A stretch of 64,000 nucleotides of DNA from Dorea_D hominis (GCF_014287705.1 NZ_JACOOY010000007.1:113464-177463); one strand, 5' to 3'; counted from the first letter of the stretch, positions 37,198-45,292 are shown. Notes: generated by a model not told the origin, from the letters alone. Program-made: numbers and translations.

Positions 37198-38100
37198 ATG
37201 AAAAAAGATACAGCATATTATCATCTTCCGGGATTGTTCGAGTTTTATGAATTTTATCGTGTATTTCTGCCGTTATTTCGTGAACACAGAGAATATTTTT
37301 ACAACTGGTGCGAGATTGGTTCCATCTACGGGGCACCTGCTGACTGTCTCTGGGGTGGTGGACGTGCCGGATTCGGAGATGGGAGTCCACAGGATGTACT
37401 GGCGTTGATGAAGGAATACGGAATATCCGCCCGTTTGACATTTAGCAATTCCCTGCTTAAAGAAGAGCATCTTACAGATAAAAAATGTAATGCACTCTGT
37501 GCATTGTTTGCACATGACAGCGCGGTGAAAAATGGAGTGATCGTTTACGCAGACTTGCTGGTGGATCATCTGCGCAGAAATTATCCGGACCTTTATCTGG
37601 TATCTTCGACAACAAAGGTTCTGAAAGATTTCATACAGCTGCATGAGGAAGTAATAAGAGATGAATTTCAGTTTGTTGTGCCGGATTTCCGGCTGAATAA
37701 AGCATTTGATAAGTTAGATACGCTGTCTGCCGGACAGAAGGATAAAATAGAATTTCTCTGTAATGAATGTTGCTATTTTGGCTGCAAAGACAGAAAAGAG
37801 TGTTATGAAACGGTCAGCCGCAGAAATTTGGGGGAAGACTGCAGCGATTTCCATTGCAATGCACCGGATTCAGAAGGCGGGTATCGATTTTCAAAAGCCA
37901 TGAAGAATCAGGGATTTATTGGTATCCAGGATATTCAGAAGAGATATCTGCCAATGGGATTTTCTAATTTTAAAATTGAAGGACGAAGCCTTGGCAGTGC
38001 CCTGATCCTGGAATTCCTGCTGTATTACATGACAAAGCCGGAATACCAGCTTAAGGTCAGGGAAGAAATTTATCTGGACAATATGCTGGATCTGTTTTAA
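37198..38100 (+). CDS. U32-peptidase-like protein with Cys cluster
   Basis: 300 residues, soluble. Resembles the U32 peptidase fold family (TIM-barrel Fe-S proteins) in the region GFSNFKIEGRS near residue 265, and has a cysteine-rich segment LCNECCYFGCKDRKECYE (about 200-217) plus CSDFHC. U32 family members use such Cys residues for an iron-sulfur cluster and act in collagen degradation or hydroxylation of tRNA and ubiquinone precursors. Length and motif spacing differ from YrrN/YrrO, so the function is open. AGGAAC site 10 bases upstream. No recognisable operon partner. Confidence 0.55.
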   Translation: MKKDTAYYHLPGLFEFYEFYRVFLPLFREHREYFYNWCEIGSIYGAPADCLWGGGRAGFGDGSPQDVLALMKEYGISARLTFSNSLLKEEHLTDKKCNALCALFAHDSAVKNGVIVYADLLVDHLRRNYPDLYLVSSTTKVLKDFIQLHEEVIRDEFQFVVPDFRLNKAFDKLDTLSAGQKDKIEFLCNECCYFGCKDRKECYETVSRRNLGEDCSDFHCNAPDSEGGYRFSKAMKNQGFIGIQDIQKRYLPMGFSNFKIEGRSLGSALILEFLLYYMTKPEYQLKVREEIYLDNMLDLF

Positions 38101-38161
38101 TATCGTAAACTTACAATCTTTTAACTTAAATTTCCCGATTTTCAATATCAAATTTTTACAA

Positions 38162-38213
38162 TCCTCCTTTATAGTGAATCTCGACATCGAAAATGATCAA
38201 CTATAAAGGAGGA
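38162..38213 (+). promoter_or_regulatory. Hairpin that sequesters the ribosome binding site
   Basis: TCCTCCTTTATAGT (38162-38175) is the exact reverse complement of ACTATAAAGGAGGA (38200-38213), a 14-bp perfect stem with a 24-base loop. The 3' arm contains the full AAAGGAGG ribosome site of the next gene, so folding would block translation. Function as an attenuator, thermosensor or protein-controlled switch is inferred. Confidence 0.75.
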
Positions 38214-38220
38214 ATCTATT

Positions 38221-40275
38221 GTGAGAAAGATTCGAAGAAGCGTAGAGAGAAACGCAAAAAAACGTGCAATGAAGGCAGCAGTTTCAGCTATGATGCTGGC
38301 AGGTGGAGTTATGATGGCATGTCCATCCACATTATCAAACGTACAGGCGGCAACCGAACACTGGAACGATGCATCAGCTCCTAAATCTGAAAGTTGGAAT
38401 TTATGGAAAGAAAACTGGGATAAATATAGTAAAAATTATGAGAATGTATCTTTAACACCTGGTGCAGATGAGACACAGCTCAATTTTGCTTACTATAGCA
38501 AAACAGCAGAAACACCAAAAGTAAAAATTGCCACAAATAAAGATATGACTGATGCGAAAGAAGTGGAAGGCGCTCAGACAGAGGCAGTGCAGATCGATGG
38601 AGAGCAGTATTATTCTAATAAAGCAACGGTAGAAGGATTAAAAGAGAATACAACTTATTATTATCAGGTATTTCAGGATGGCAAATATCAGGACGCACAA
38701 AAGTATGCAACGAAGTCTTTCCAAAAGTATTCCTTCTTATATGTAGGAGATCCACAGATCGGAGCTTCTTCCGGACAGACAAGTACAGATGGCGAAGTTA
38801 TGAAAAATAATAATCTTGCTGCAAGAAATGACGGATACAACTGGAACAATGTGTTAAATAATGCAGTAAAACGTAATCCACAGTTAAGTTTTGTCGCTTC
38901 CGCAGGTGATCAGGTGAATACCAACAATAATGAAGTACAATATGCGGCATATCTTGGCGCAGACGCACTCCGGTCACTTCCGGTAGCAACAACTATCGGT
39001 AACCATGATTCTGCTTCTGCTCAGTACAGCATGCATTATAATAACCCGAATGCATTTGATACAAGTGGTTATAAAAACAAAACCCAGTACACAGAAGGAC
39101 ACACGGCAGCGGGAACAGATTATTACTATACATATGGAAATACATTATTCATCGTGCTGGACACAAACAATTACAACTGTGCAACACATGAAAATGTAAT
39201 GCGCAAAGCGATTAAGGAAAATCCAGATGTGAAATGGAAAGTAGTAATGTTCCACCATGATATTTACGGATCAGGATATGATCACTCTGATTCTGACGGT
39301 ATGGTTCTCAGAACACAGCTTACACCGCTTATGGATAAATATGACATCGATGTAGTAATGCAGGGACATGACCATACTTATTCCAGAACTTATCAGTTAC
39401 AGGGTGATGGAAAAACACACGACAAATTCTTTAAGACAGAAGATACGGCAAATTATTCAAAAGAAAATAACTGCTATGAGATTGTAAACAAAACCCAGAG
39501 CGGTACAGTTGTAAATCCAGAAGGAACGGTTTATCTGGAAGCAAATTCAGCAACCGGATCTAAATATTACAATCTGATCACAGCAAAACAGGATTACATC
39601 TCTGAGAGAAGCCAGACATGGACACCAAGTTATTCAGTAGTAAATGTAACAGATGATACATTTGAAGTAGAAGTCTATGATGCAGATACAGGAAATAAAC
39701 TGGATGGATCATCTTCTTACAAAATTGTAAAAAAAGACGTTGTGGAAGCAAAAGACCAGAAGATTACTGCAACAGCTTCTTATACAAAAACAGAGACTTC
39801 AAAAGCATTCAAGTTAAACGCAAAGACAAATGGAAATGGTAAACTGACTTACCAGACATCTAATAAATCTGTAGCAGCAGTCGATGCAAATGGAAAAGTA
39901 ACCGTGAAAGCTCCTGGTAAGACAACCATCACAGTGAAGGCAGCTGCAACAGATACTTATAAGACAGCAACGAAGAAAATCACAATTACTGTTGCACCGA
40001 AGAAACAGAGGATTGCTCTGAACAATAAAAAGGCAGCACAGCTGACCGTAAAATGGAATAAAAATAAAAAGGTTTCCGGATACGAATTCGTATATGCTGA
40101 TAACAAAAACTTCAAAAAAGCAAAAACAGTAAGAAAATCAAATGCGACAACTTATACAGTGAAGAAACTGAAAACAGGAAAAACCTATTATGTAAAAGCA
40201 CGTGCTTATAAGACAGTGGCTGGAAAACAAATCTACGGAGCATTCAGCTCAGTCAAGAAAGCAACAATCAAATAA
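38221..40275 (+). CDS. Secreted purple-acid-phosphatase-like metallophosphoesterase
   Basis: 684 residues, GTG start 8 bases after AAAGGAGG. Signal peptide ends near VQAATE (about residue 45). Next come an Fn3-like N-terminal domain (about 75-165), then a calcineurin-like phosphoesterase domain with metal ligands DPQIG, GDQVN, GNHDS, FHHD and QGHDHTYSR, a Big-2-like domain (about 510-590), and an Fn3-like C-terminal module. No sortase motif. Probably releases phosphate from organic phosphates outside the cell. Its C-terminal module resembles that of the secreted protein at 44192. Confidence 0.9.
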   Translation: MRKIRRSVERNAKKRAMKAAVSAMMLAGGVMMACPSTLSNVQAATEHWNDASAPKSESWNLWKENWDKYSKNYENVSLTPGADETQLNFAYYSKTAETPKVKIATNKDMTDAKEVEGAQTEAVQIDGEQYYSNKATVEGLKENTTYYYQVFQDGKYQDAQKYATKSFQKYSFLYVGDPQIGASSGQTSTDGEVMKNNNLAARNDGYNWNNVLNNAVKRNPQLSFVASAGDQVNTNNNEVQYAAYLGADALRSLPVATTIGNHDSASAQYSMHYNNPNAFDTSGYKNKTQYTEGHTAAGTDYYYTYGNTLFIVLDTNNYNCATHENVMRKAIKENPDVKWKVVMFHHDIYGSGYDHSDSDGMVLRTQLTPLMDKYDIDVVMQGHDHTYSRTYQLQGDGKTHDKFFKTEDTANYSKENNCYEIVNKTQSGTVVNPEGTVYLEANSATGSKYYNLITAKQDYISERSQTWTPSYSVVNVTDDTFEVEVYDADTGNKLDGSSSYKIVKKDVVEAKDQKITATASYTKTETSKAFKLNAKTNGNGKLTYQTSNKSVAAVDANGKVTVKAPGKTTITVKAAATDTYKTATKKITITVAPKKQRIALNNKKAAQLTVKWNKNKKVSGYEFVYADNKNFKKAKTVRKSNATTYTVKKLKTGKTYYVKARAYKTVAGKQIYGAFSSVKKATIK

Positions 40276-40292
40276 CATTACAAAAAAGGGAG

Positions 40293-40330
40293 CCTGTACT
40301 TGAACCGGATTCAAGTATGGGTTTTCTTTG
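40293..40330 (+). terminator. Terminator after the phosphoesterase gene
   Basis: CCTGTACTTGAA (40293-40304) pairs with TTCAAGTATGGG (40310-40321) using two G-T wobbles, followed by TTTTCTTT. Confidence 0.85.
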
Positions 40331-40359
40331 CTACATAGAAAAGGATGAAAAAATAGAAA

Positions 40360-41505
40360 ATGAAAAAAACAATGACATGGAAAAAACTTGTAATCCTTGG
40401 GATTACAGTTCTTATATTTGGAATGATTCTATATAAATGTAATGATTTTCAAAAAGCGACTCTGGCATCTTATAAAGGACAGACTTATGAAAGAGGTGTT
40501 GTCACAAAAATTGTGGAAGATAATCTTGCAGAGGATGGAAATCGTTATGGAACGCAGAAAGTCCAGGTGAAAATGATATCCGGGACATTCAAGGGACAGA
40601 AAAAAGAAGCCATCAATCCGAGTGGAACTTTATTTGGGGCAGAATGTAAAGTAGGAATGAAAATTATTGTAATTGTAAATAAGAGTGGGGATAATGCGGG
40701 ATTTACAGTATACAGTCAGGATCGTACGATACCAATCTATGTATTTGCATTTATTTTTGCTGTAGTGGTGTGTCTGATCGGAGGAAAAAAAGGAATTTAC
40801 GCTGTGTTAAGTCTTGTATTTGCATTTGTATGTATTATCTGGCTGATGTTCCCGCTTATGTATCAAGGAATTTCTCCGATTTTCCTGACAATCATTGTTG
40901 CGGTGCTTACGACAATCATAACATTGGGGTTACTTGGAGGAATTTCAGAGAAAACAGTGGCGGCAATTCTAGGTACAGCCATTGGAGTGATTATTGCGGC
41001 AGTGGCGGCGATCATCTTTGGAAAAGCGGCAGGAATTACAGGCTTTAATGTATCAGATATAGAGGCACTCAATTATGTCGGACAAAATACGAAAATTAAA
41101 ATTGGAGAATTGCTTTTCGCCGGTATTATTATTTCAGCACTGGGAGCAGTCATGGACGTTGGAATGTCTATCGCATCAACCATACAGGAAATATATGAGA
41201 CAGATAAGACATTATCGATGAAGCAGTTGTTCCTTTCCGGCATCAATGTCGGACGGGACATGATGGGAACAATGACGAACACACTGATCTTTGCATATGT
41301 CGGTGGCGCAATGACAACACTTGTTCTTAATTACGCATATGATCTGAGTTATTTGCAGCTGGCAAATTCTTATGTGATTGGAATCGAGATCATGCAGAGC
41401 TTGTCCGGAAGCCTTGGAGTTATTCTGACAGTGCCGGTTACGGCGTTTATAGCAGCGTTTTTGATTGGAAGAAAAGGAAAAAACGAATTGACTTGTGAAA
41501 AGTAA
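40360..41505 (+). CDS. YibE/F-family membrane protein
   Basis: 381 residues: one N-terminal helix, an extracytoplasmic segment of about 90 residues, then seven or so helices. The YibE/F core is recognisable in GKKGIYAVLSLVFAFVCIIW, MDVGMSIASTIQEI and GRDMMGTMTNTLIFAYVGG. The family is widespread in Firmicutes, with unknown role. Begins 84 bases after the phosphoesterase and may be read through the intervening terminator at low level. No strong AGGAGG site; AAAGGATG is upstream. Confidence 0.87.
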   Translation: MKKTMTWKKLVILGITVLIFGMILYKCNDFQKATLASYKGQTYERGVVTKIVEDNLAEDGNRYGTQKVQVKMISGTFKGQKKEAINPSGTLFGAECKVGMKIIVIVNKSGDNAGFTVYSQDRTIPIYVFAFIFAVVVCLIGGKKGIYAVLSLVFAFVCIIWLMFPLMYQGISPIFLTIIVAVLTTIITLGLLGGISEKTVAAILGTAIGVIIAAVAAIIFGKAAGITGFNVSDIEALNYVGQNTKIKIGELLFAGIIISALGAVMDVGMSIASTIQEIYETDKTLSMKQLFLSGINVGRDMMGTMTNTLIFAYVGGAMTTLVLNYAYDLSYLQLANSYVIGIEIMQSLSGSLGVILTVPVTAFIAAFLIGRKGKNELTCEK

Positions 41506-41640
41506 TTCGTTATGGTGTATATATGTGAGAAAAATGCAGATGATTTAATCGTATATAACTAAAATGGCCAATACAGATAAATGAAAATAAAGTAGTGACA
41601 CAAAGGAAAGAATTATCCAAGAGTCAAGATTGTCATACAT

Positions 41641-41683
41641 ACTAATATAAGTATTAGTCATAATACAAAAAGAGAACTATAAT
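41641..41683 (+). promoter_or_regulatory. Promoter with overlapping palindromic operator candidate
   Basis: ACTAATATAAGTATTAGT (41641-41658) is a perfect 7-4-7 palindrome whose right arm overlaps a -35 like TTAGTC (41654-41659); TATAAT (41678-41683) follows after 18 bases. It would control the flavodoxin-cupin remnants. The regulator is not identified; HxlR/DUF24 or TetR-type proteins are possible. Confidence 0.6.
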
Positions 41684-41684
41684 A

Positions 41685-41722
41685 AATGTGTACGATAAAA
41701 AGAAAGTCTTACACATTTTTTA
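41685..41722 (+). terminator. Hairpin terminator or attenuator ahead of the remnants
   Basis: AAATGTGTA and TACACATTT form a 9-bp perfect stem (41685-41693 with 41711-41719), followed by TTT. It lies between the promoter at 41654 and the flavodoxin remnant. If it works, little transcription reaches the decayed genes. Confidence 0.55.
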
Positions 41723-41748
41723 ATGTAAAATTTAAGAAGGTAATTACA

Positions 41749-41857
41749 ATGGCAAAGAAACTGGTTGCATATTTCAGTGCAAGTGGAACAACAAAGAGAG
41801 TTGCTTCTGAACCGTGCAAATAAACAGGAAATTGAAAAATGGGCAAAATCACTGTAG
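41749..41857 (+). pseudogene. Flavodoxin remnant with large internal deletion
   Basis: The first 19 residues (MAKKLVAYFSASGTTKRVA) are a normal flavodoxin phosphate-binding N-terminus. The frame stops at 41821, but a second frame directly after gives NRANKQEIEKWAKSL, a typical flavodoxin C-terminus. About 120-140 residues that would hold the FMN-binding loops are missing. GAAGG precedes the ATG. Clearly a deletion-type pseudogene. Confidence 0.8.
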
Positions 41858-41870
41858 GAGGACGATAAAA

Positions 41871-42008
41871 ATGCAGGTTGGAATGTTTAATGTTACATTC
41901 GAGCCGGCATGTCGAAATGACTGGCACGGAGCAGCTCCGGACAGCTGGTTCAGTCATCTTGCAATTATTGCGAAGAAAGCGGGGAATGAGTATAATAAGA
42001 CACAGTGA
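41871..42008 (+). pseudogene. Cupin-domain remnant with internal deletion
   Basis: The frame reads QVGMFNVTFEPACRNDWH, the metal-binding front of a cupin of the carboxymuconolactone-decarboxylase-associated type, and passes directly into GAAPDSWFSHLAI, which normally follows a later KHWH. The segment between the two WH motifs is lost, as is the usual N-terminus. Microhomology at the WH codons could have produced the deletion. AGGAGGAC ribosome site remains. Confidence 0.75.
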
Positions 42009-42057
42009 AAAAGCAATAAGTATCATCAAATACAACAAAGACCAGGAGGAAGACAAA

Positions 42058-42471
42058 ATGAGCGCAAAAACAGAATATGCAGTAAAATTACATAAAAATG
42101 GATGCAACTGTGCACAGGCAGTAGCCTGCACATTTTGCAAAGAATTTGGGATTGTCGAGCAGGAAATGTTCCGGATCGCGGAAGGTTTTGGACTTGGCAT
42201 GGGCGTGATGGAGGTGTGCGGTGCGCTTTCCGGAATGGCAATGATCATTGGTCTGGATAACAGTAAAGGGAATGTAGAAGAAGGTTCCCCGTCAAAAGGA
42301 GATACCTATAAGAAAATTAAAACTTATGTCCAGAAGTTTAAAGAGAAAAATGGTTCCTGCATCTGTCGTGAATTAAAAGGTGTGGATACAGGGAAAGTCC
42401 TGTGCAGCTGCCCGCAGTGTATCGCAGATGCAGTAGAGCTGACGGAAGAATATTTAAAATCTGCGAAATAA
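42058..42471 (+). CDS. C_GCAxxG_C_C family redox protein
   Basis: 137 residues, cytosolic. The family Cys pattern is visible: GCNCAQAVACTFC near residue 15, MEVCGALSGM near 60, SCICRELKG, and CSCPQC near 118. Members are often next to oxidoreductase or thioredoxin-like genes and probably bind metal or heme-like groups; function is not settled. AGGAGGA lies 7 bases before the ATG. The neighbouring eroded flavodoxin and cupin genes suggest it is the survivor of a former redox cluster. Confidence 0.9.
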   Translation: MSAKTEYAVKLHKNGCNCAQAVACTFCKEFGIVEQEMFRIAEGFGLGMGVMEVCGALSGMAMIIGLDNSKGNVEEGSPSKGDTYKKIKTYVQKFKEKNGSCICRELKGVDTGKVLCSCPQCIADAVELTEEYLKSAK

Positions 42472-42501
42472 AAGGAAATTACGACTAAGAAGAGGGTAAA
42501 T

Positions 42502-44061
42502 ATGGATCTTAAGACAGCAATTGCACAGGCAGTAAAAGGCGATGAGAGAGGATTCGCCTATCTATATGAACAGACCTGTCAGAAAAAATATTATCTGGCC
42601 TTACAGTATATGAAGAACAAAGAGGCAGCAGAAGATGTGCTGCAGGAAGCGTATTTGAAAGCATTTCAGAAACTGCCAACGCTTCAGAACCCAGAAGCAT
42701 TTGAAGGCTGGCTTGGAATGATCGTGGCAAATACGGCGAAAAATATGCTGGCAAAGAAGAATCCGATGTTGTTTTCAGAGCTTGCTGTGGATGGGGAAGG
42801 CGAAGAATATGTGTATGATGTAGAGGATGACAATCCAGAAAATCAGCCGGAACTTGCCTATACACAGGAAGAGACGAAAGAACTGGTGCATGAGATGATG
42901 GATACGCTTTCGGAAGAACAGCGGATGTGTATTCTGATGTTTCATATTGAAAATATATCCATTTCCGAGATTGCCCGGACAATGGACTGTTCAGAGAATA
43001 CAGTCAAATCCAGATTAAATTATGGAAGAAAAAATCTGAAGAGTAAAGCAGAGGAAATGCAGAAAAAAGGATACCGGCTGTACAGTGTGGCGCCGATTCC
43101 GCTTTTGTTATATTTACTGAGTACCGATCAGAAGGTCATGGCAGCAGAGCCGGCATTTCGTATGGCAGGAGAAAAAGTAGAAGCAGTTGTTTTGAAAAAA
43201 GCTACGGCTAAAGCTTCTACGATCGCAGGAAATACAGCAGCGAAGAGCAGTACCTCGGCGGCAGGAAAAGCAGCAGCGAAAGGCACTGCATCTGCGGCAG
43301 GAAAAACAGCAGCGAAAGGCACTGCATCCACTGCAGGAAAGATCGCAGCCGGTAAAATCGCAGCGGCAGTTGTTGCAACGTGCATAGTCGGAGCAGGCAG
43401 TTACGGAGTGTATCAGTTGAATAACGAAAATCACATGGCAGACCGGCTTTCCAAGGCAGCGACAACCGCACAGATGACAGAAGATACAGATACAACAACA
43501 GATACAAAAAGTCATCAAAAGAAAGAAAACAAACAGCAACAGGATAAGAAACAAGATAAAAAACAATCAGATCAGACAGAGATACGGAATTTATACGAGC
43601 AGGTGCTGACTGATGTGCAGAATGGAAAATACGAATTTACGCAGATGGAGAATAATACAGACTATTATTATTTTGTCACTGATATCGATGGAGACCAGAT
43701 CCCGGAACTGGGAGTCGGTCCGAAACAGGACGCGGCACCGATGACAATCTATGATCTGCGCTTGTTTTCCTGTGAACAGACAGCGAACGGGTATGAGCTG
43801 GTGACAATTCAGGGTGAAGAGAATGTGGAAGATCTGCATATAGCGGCAGATGGCAATGGACTGCTCATGAATCTGATCACACAGGGAACTGGAATGTGTG
43901 AGGTTCACCGGATTACAGTAAGGAACAAAATACTGGTATATGGTTCAGCAGAACAGACATTCCGTATCGATGACACGGCGACTTCTGAGTTTGAAAACAG
44001 CAATCAGGAAGTATCCTGGAAAAGCATTACAGATCAAAGCGGATTGCAGGTTTTGAAGTAA
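42502..44061 (+). CDS. ECF-type sigma factor fused to a transmembrane and extracellular domain
   Basis: 519 residues. Sigma region 2 (about 20-75, EAAEDVLQEAYLKAF) and region 4 (about 136-180, ISEIARTMDCSENTVKSRLNYGRKNL) are normal ECF modules. Then a hydrophobic patch, an Ala/Lys-rich linker with 12-residue repeats (AGKAAAKGTASA), a transmembrane helix (about 288-305), a Gln/Lys/Asp-rich stalk and a roughly 150-residue C-terminal domain with a DIDGDQIPEL calcium-loop-like motif. The fusion suggests a sigma factor tethered to the membrane with an external sensing part and no separate anti-sigma factor. The sensing role is inferred. AGAGGG ribosome site. Confidence 0.85.
   Translation: MDLKTAIAQAVKGDERGFAYLYEQTCQKKYYLALQYMKNKEAAEDVLQEAYLKAFQKLPTLQNPEAFEGWLGMIVANTAKNMLAKKNPMLFSELAVDGEGEEYVYDVEDDNPENQPELAYTQEETKELVHEMMDTLSEEQRMCILMFHIENISISEIARTMDCSENTVKSRLNYGRKNLKSKAEEMQKKGYRLYSVAPIPLLLYLLSTDQKVMAAEPAFRMAGEKVEAVVLKKATAKASTIAGNTAAKSSTSAAGKAAAKGTASAAGKTAAKGTASTAGKIAAGKIAAAVVATCIVGAGSYGVYQLNNENHMADRLSKAATTAQMTEDTDTTTDTKSHQKKENKQQQDKKQDKKQSDQTEIRNLYEQVLTDVQNGKYEFTQMENNTDYYYFVTDIDGDQIPELGVGPKQDAAPMTIYDLRLFSCEQTANGYELVTIQGEENVEDLHIAADGNGLLMNLITQGTGMCEVHRITVRNKILVYGSAEQTFRIDDTATSEFENSNQEVSWKSITDQSGLQVLK
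43222..43344 (+). repeat. 36-base in-frame tandem repeats in the sigma-fusion linker
   Basis: Two near-identical 36-base units (43258-43293, 43294-43329) with a diverged copy before (43222-43257) and a partial one after. They encode the 12-residue Ala/Lys/Gly/Ser unit of the linker just before the transmembrane helix. The number of copies may vary between strains. Confidence 0.8.
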
Positions 44062-44093
44062 AGATAAAAAAATAAAAATTTTTTTCAAATTCT

Positions 44094-44133
44094 TAAAACT
44101 TTTTTCAAACTAGACCTGTCTATATAGTATAAT
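44094..44133 (+). promoter_or_regulatory. Overlapping ECF-like and SigA-like promoters of the Fn3 protein
   Basis: SigA-type: TTCAAA (44104-44109), 18 bases, perfect TATAAT (44128-44133). An ECF-like pair overlaps it: TAAAAC (44094-44099), 17 bases, TGTCTA (44117-44122), close to the TGAAAC/CGTC form used by Bacillus ECF sigma factors. It lies directly downstream of the sigma-fusion gene. Use of the ECF-like pair is a hypothesis. Confidence 0.5.
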
Positions 44134-44191
44134 ACAAAAATGTAAGCGTAATTTTTTAATTACCCGAAGGCAAAAGAAAAGGAGACATACT

Positions 44192-45226
44192 ATGAAAAAG
44201 AAAATGATCACATTCTTATTAACAGCGGCAATGGGATTTGCTGCTTTGTCACCGGCAACCGTACAGGCGGCAGATAATTCTATCGCAACCTATGCAACGG
44301 AAAGTACACAGGGAACCATCAAACTGGATCCGAATGGAAGAGCAAAATATTCAAATAAAAATCTCATTAAGGATGCAGTACATTGTTATCGTTTCACACC
44401 GAAAACAGCAGGCGATTTAAAAACAATTGTAAAAGCGGGGAAAGCAGATGTAAATATACGTTTGGTAGAAGAGTTTTCTGATGATGTACTGAGTAAGTGG
44501 GCAGACCGGTGGAGTACAAGCCAGGAATACACGCAAACCTATTCTCTGAGTAAAGGAGCAACCTATCTGATCGAGGTAAAGAACAGTGTCTCAGATACAA
44601 GCAGTAATCCGTATAACGTTACTTTCCAGTTTAAAGGATATAAAGAGACTTTTCCGGAAAACTTCGTAAATCAGGTAGAGGAAAAATATGATGCCAGAAC
44701 AGTTGGTCTGAATAAGACATATTATGGATTTAATGGAATCGGATCCGATGTAGACTGGTTTAAATTTACGGTAGTATCCAAAGGAGCATTGGTATATTCC
44801 GGCGAGGCGTCTAAGGATGTTTATAACAGCAATGGAGATCATATCGATAATTGGTGGCTGGATTCCCTTGGGAAAGGTACTTACTACATAAAAATCTCCG
44901 GAAAGGGACATGGCGGATACAATTTCCGGATTAGTGATGAAAAAGCTGCAAGACCGAAAGCTACTTCTGTTACAAAACTGAGCAGCGGCAAAAAGAGCTT
45001 TAAAGTAACTGCAAAGAAAGTAACCGCAAAAGGTTATCAGGTACAGTATTCAGAGAAGAGCAACTTCAAAGGAAGCAAGACAAAGACATTTGGTTCAACT
45101 TCTTATACAGTCAAAGGATTAAAAGCAAAGAAGAGATACTATGTAAGAGTTCGTGCATACAATAACTATTTAGATCATAAAGTATATTCTTCCTGGTCAG
45201 CAAAGAAGTCTGTTAAAACAAAATAA
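44192..45226 (+). CDS. Secreted protein with C-terminal Fn3-like module
   Basis: 344 residues. Clear signal peptide (cleavage near VQAAD), two beta-rich regions with a pre-peptidase C-terminal-like pattern (YRFTPKTAGDLKTIV, WFKFTVVSKGALVYSG), then an Fn3-like module (GYQVQYSEKSNFKGSKTKTF...YYVRVRAY). No enzyme motif or sortase signal. It may bind cell wall or extracellular ligands. The C-terminal module matches that of the phosphoesterase at 38221. AAAAGGAGA site; probable own promoter. Confidence 0.8.
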   Translation: MKKKMITFLLTAAMGFAALSPATVQAADNSIATYATESTQGTIKLDPNGRAKYSNKNLIKDAVHCYRFTPKTAGDLKTIVKAGKADVNIRLVEEFSDDVLSKWADRWSTSQEYTQTYSLSKGATYLIEVKNSVSDTSSNPYNVTFQFKGYKETFPENFVNQVEEKYDARTVGLNKTYYGFNGIGSDVDWFKFTVVSKGALVYSGEASKDVYNSNGDHIDNWWLDSLGKGTYYIKISGKGHGGYNFRISDEKAARPKATSVTKLSSGKKSFKVTAKKVTAKGYQVQYSEKSNFKGSKTKTFGSTSYTVKGLKAKKRYYVRVRAYNNYLDHKVYSSWSAKKSVKTK

Positions 45227-45252
45227 GAACAGAAGAAATTTTGATATGACAC

Positions 45253-45292
45253 ATGCAGACAGTCTGGAAACAGGCTATCTGCATATTTTATT
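45253..45292 (+). terminator. Terminator after the Fn3 protein gene
   Basis: ATGCAGACAGTCTG and CAGGCTATCTGCAT form a 14-position stem with a GAAA loop, one mismatch and one wobble, followed by ATTTTATT. Confidence 0.8.

Noticed and set aside
38162..38213. Invertible promoter flanked by inverted repeats
   Set aside because: The 24-base spacer is too short for a promoter and no invertase is nearby; the arm contains the ribosome site, so a hairpin is simpler.
41506..41640. A gene between the YibE/F gene and the palindrome
   Set aside because: No reading frame of useful length with a ribosome site; nothing identified in this short stretch.
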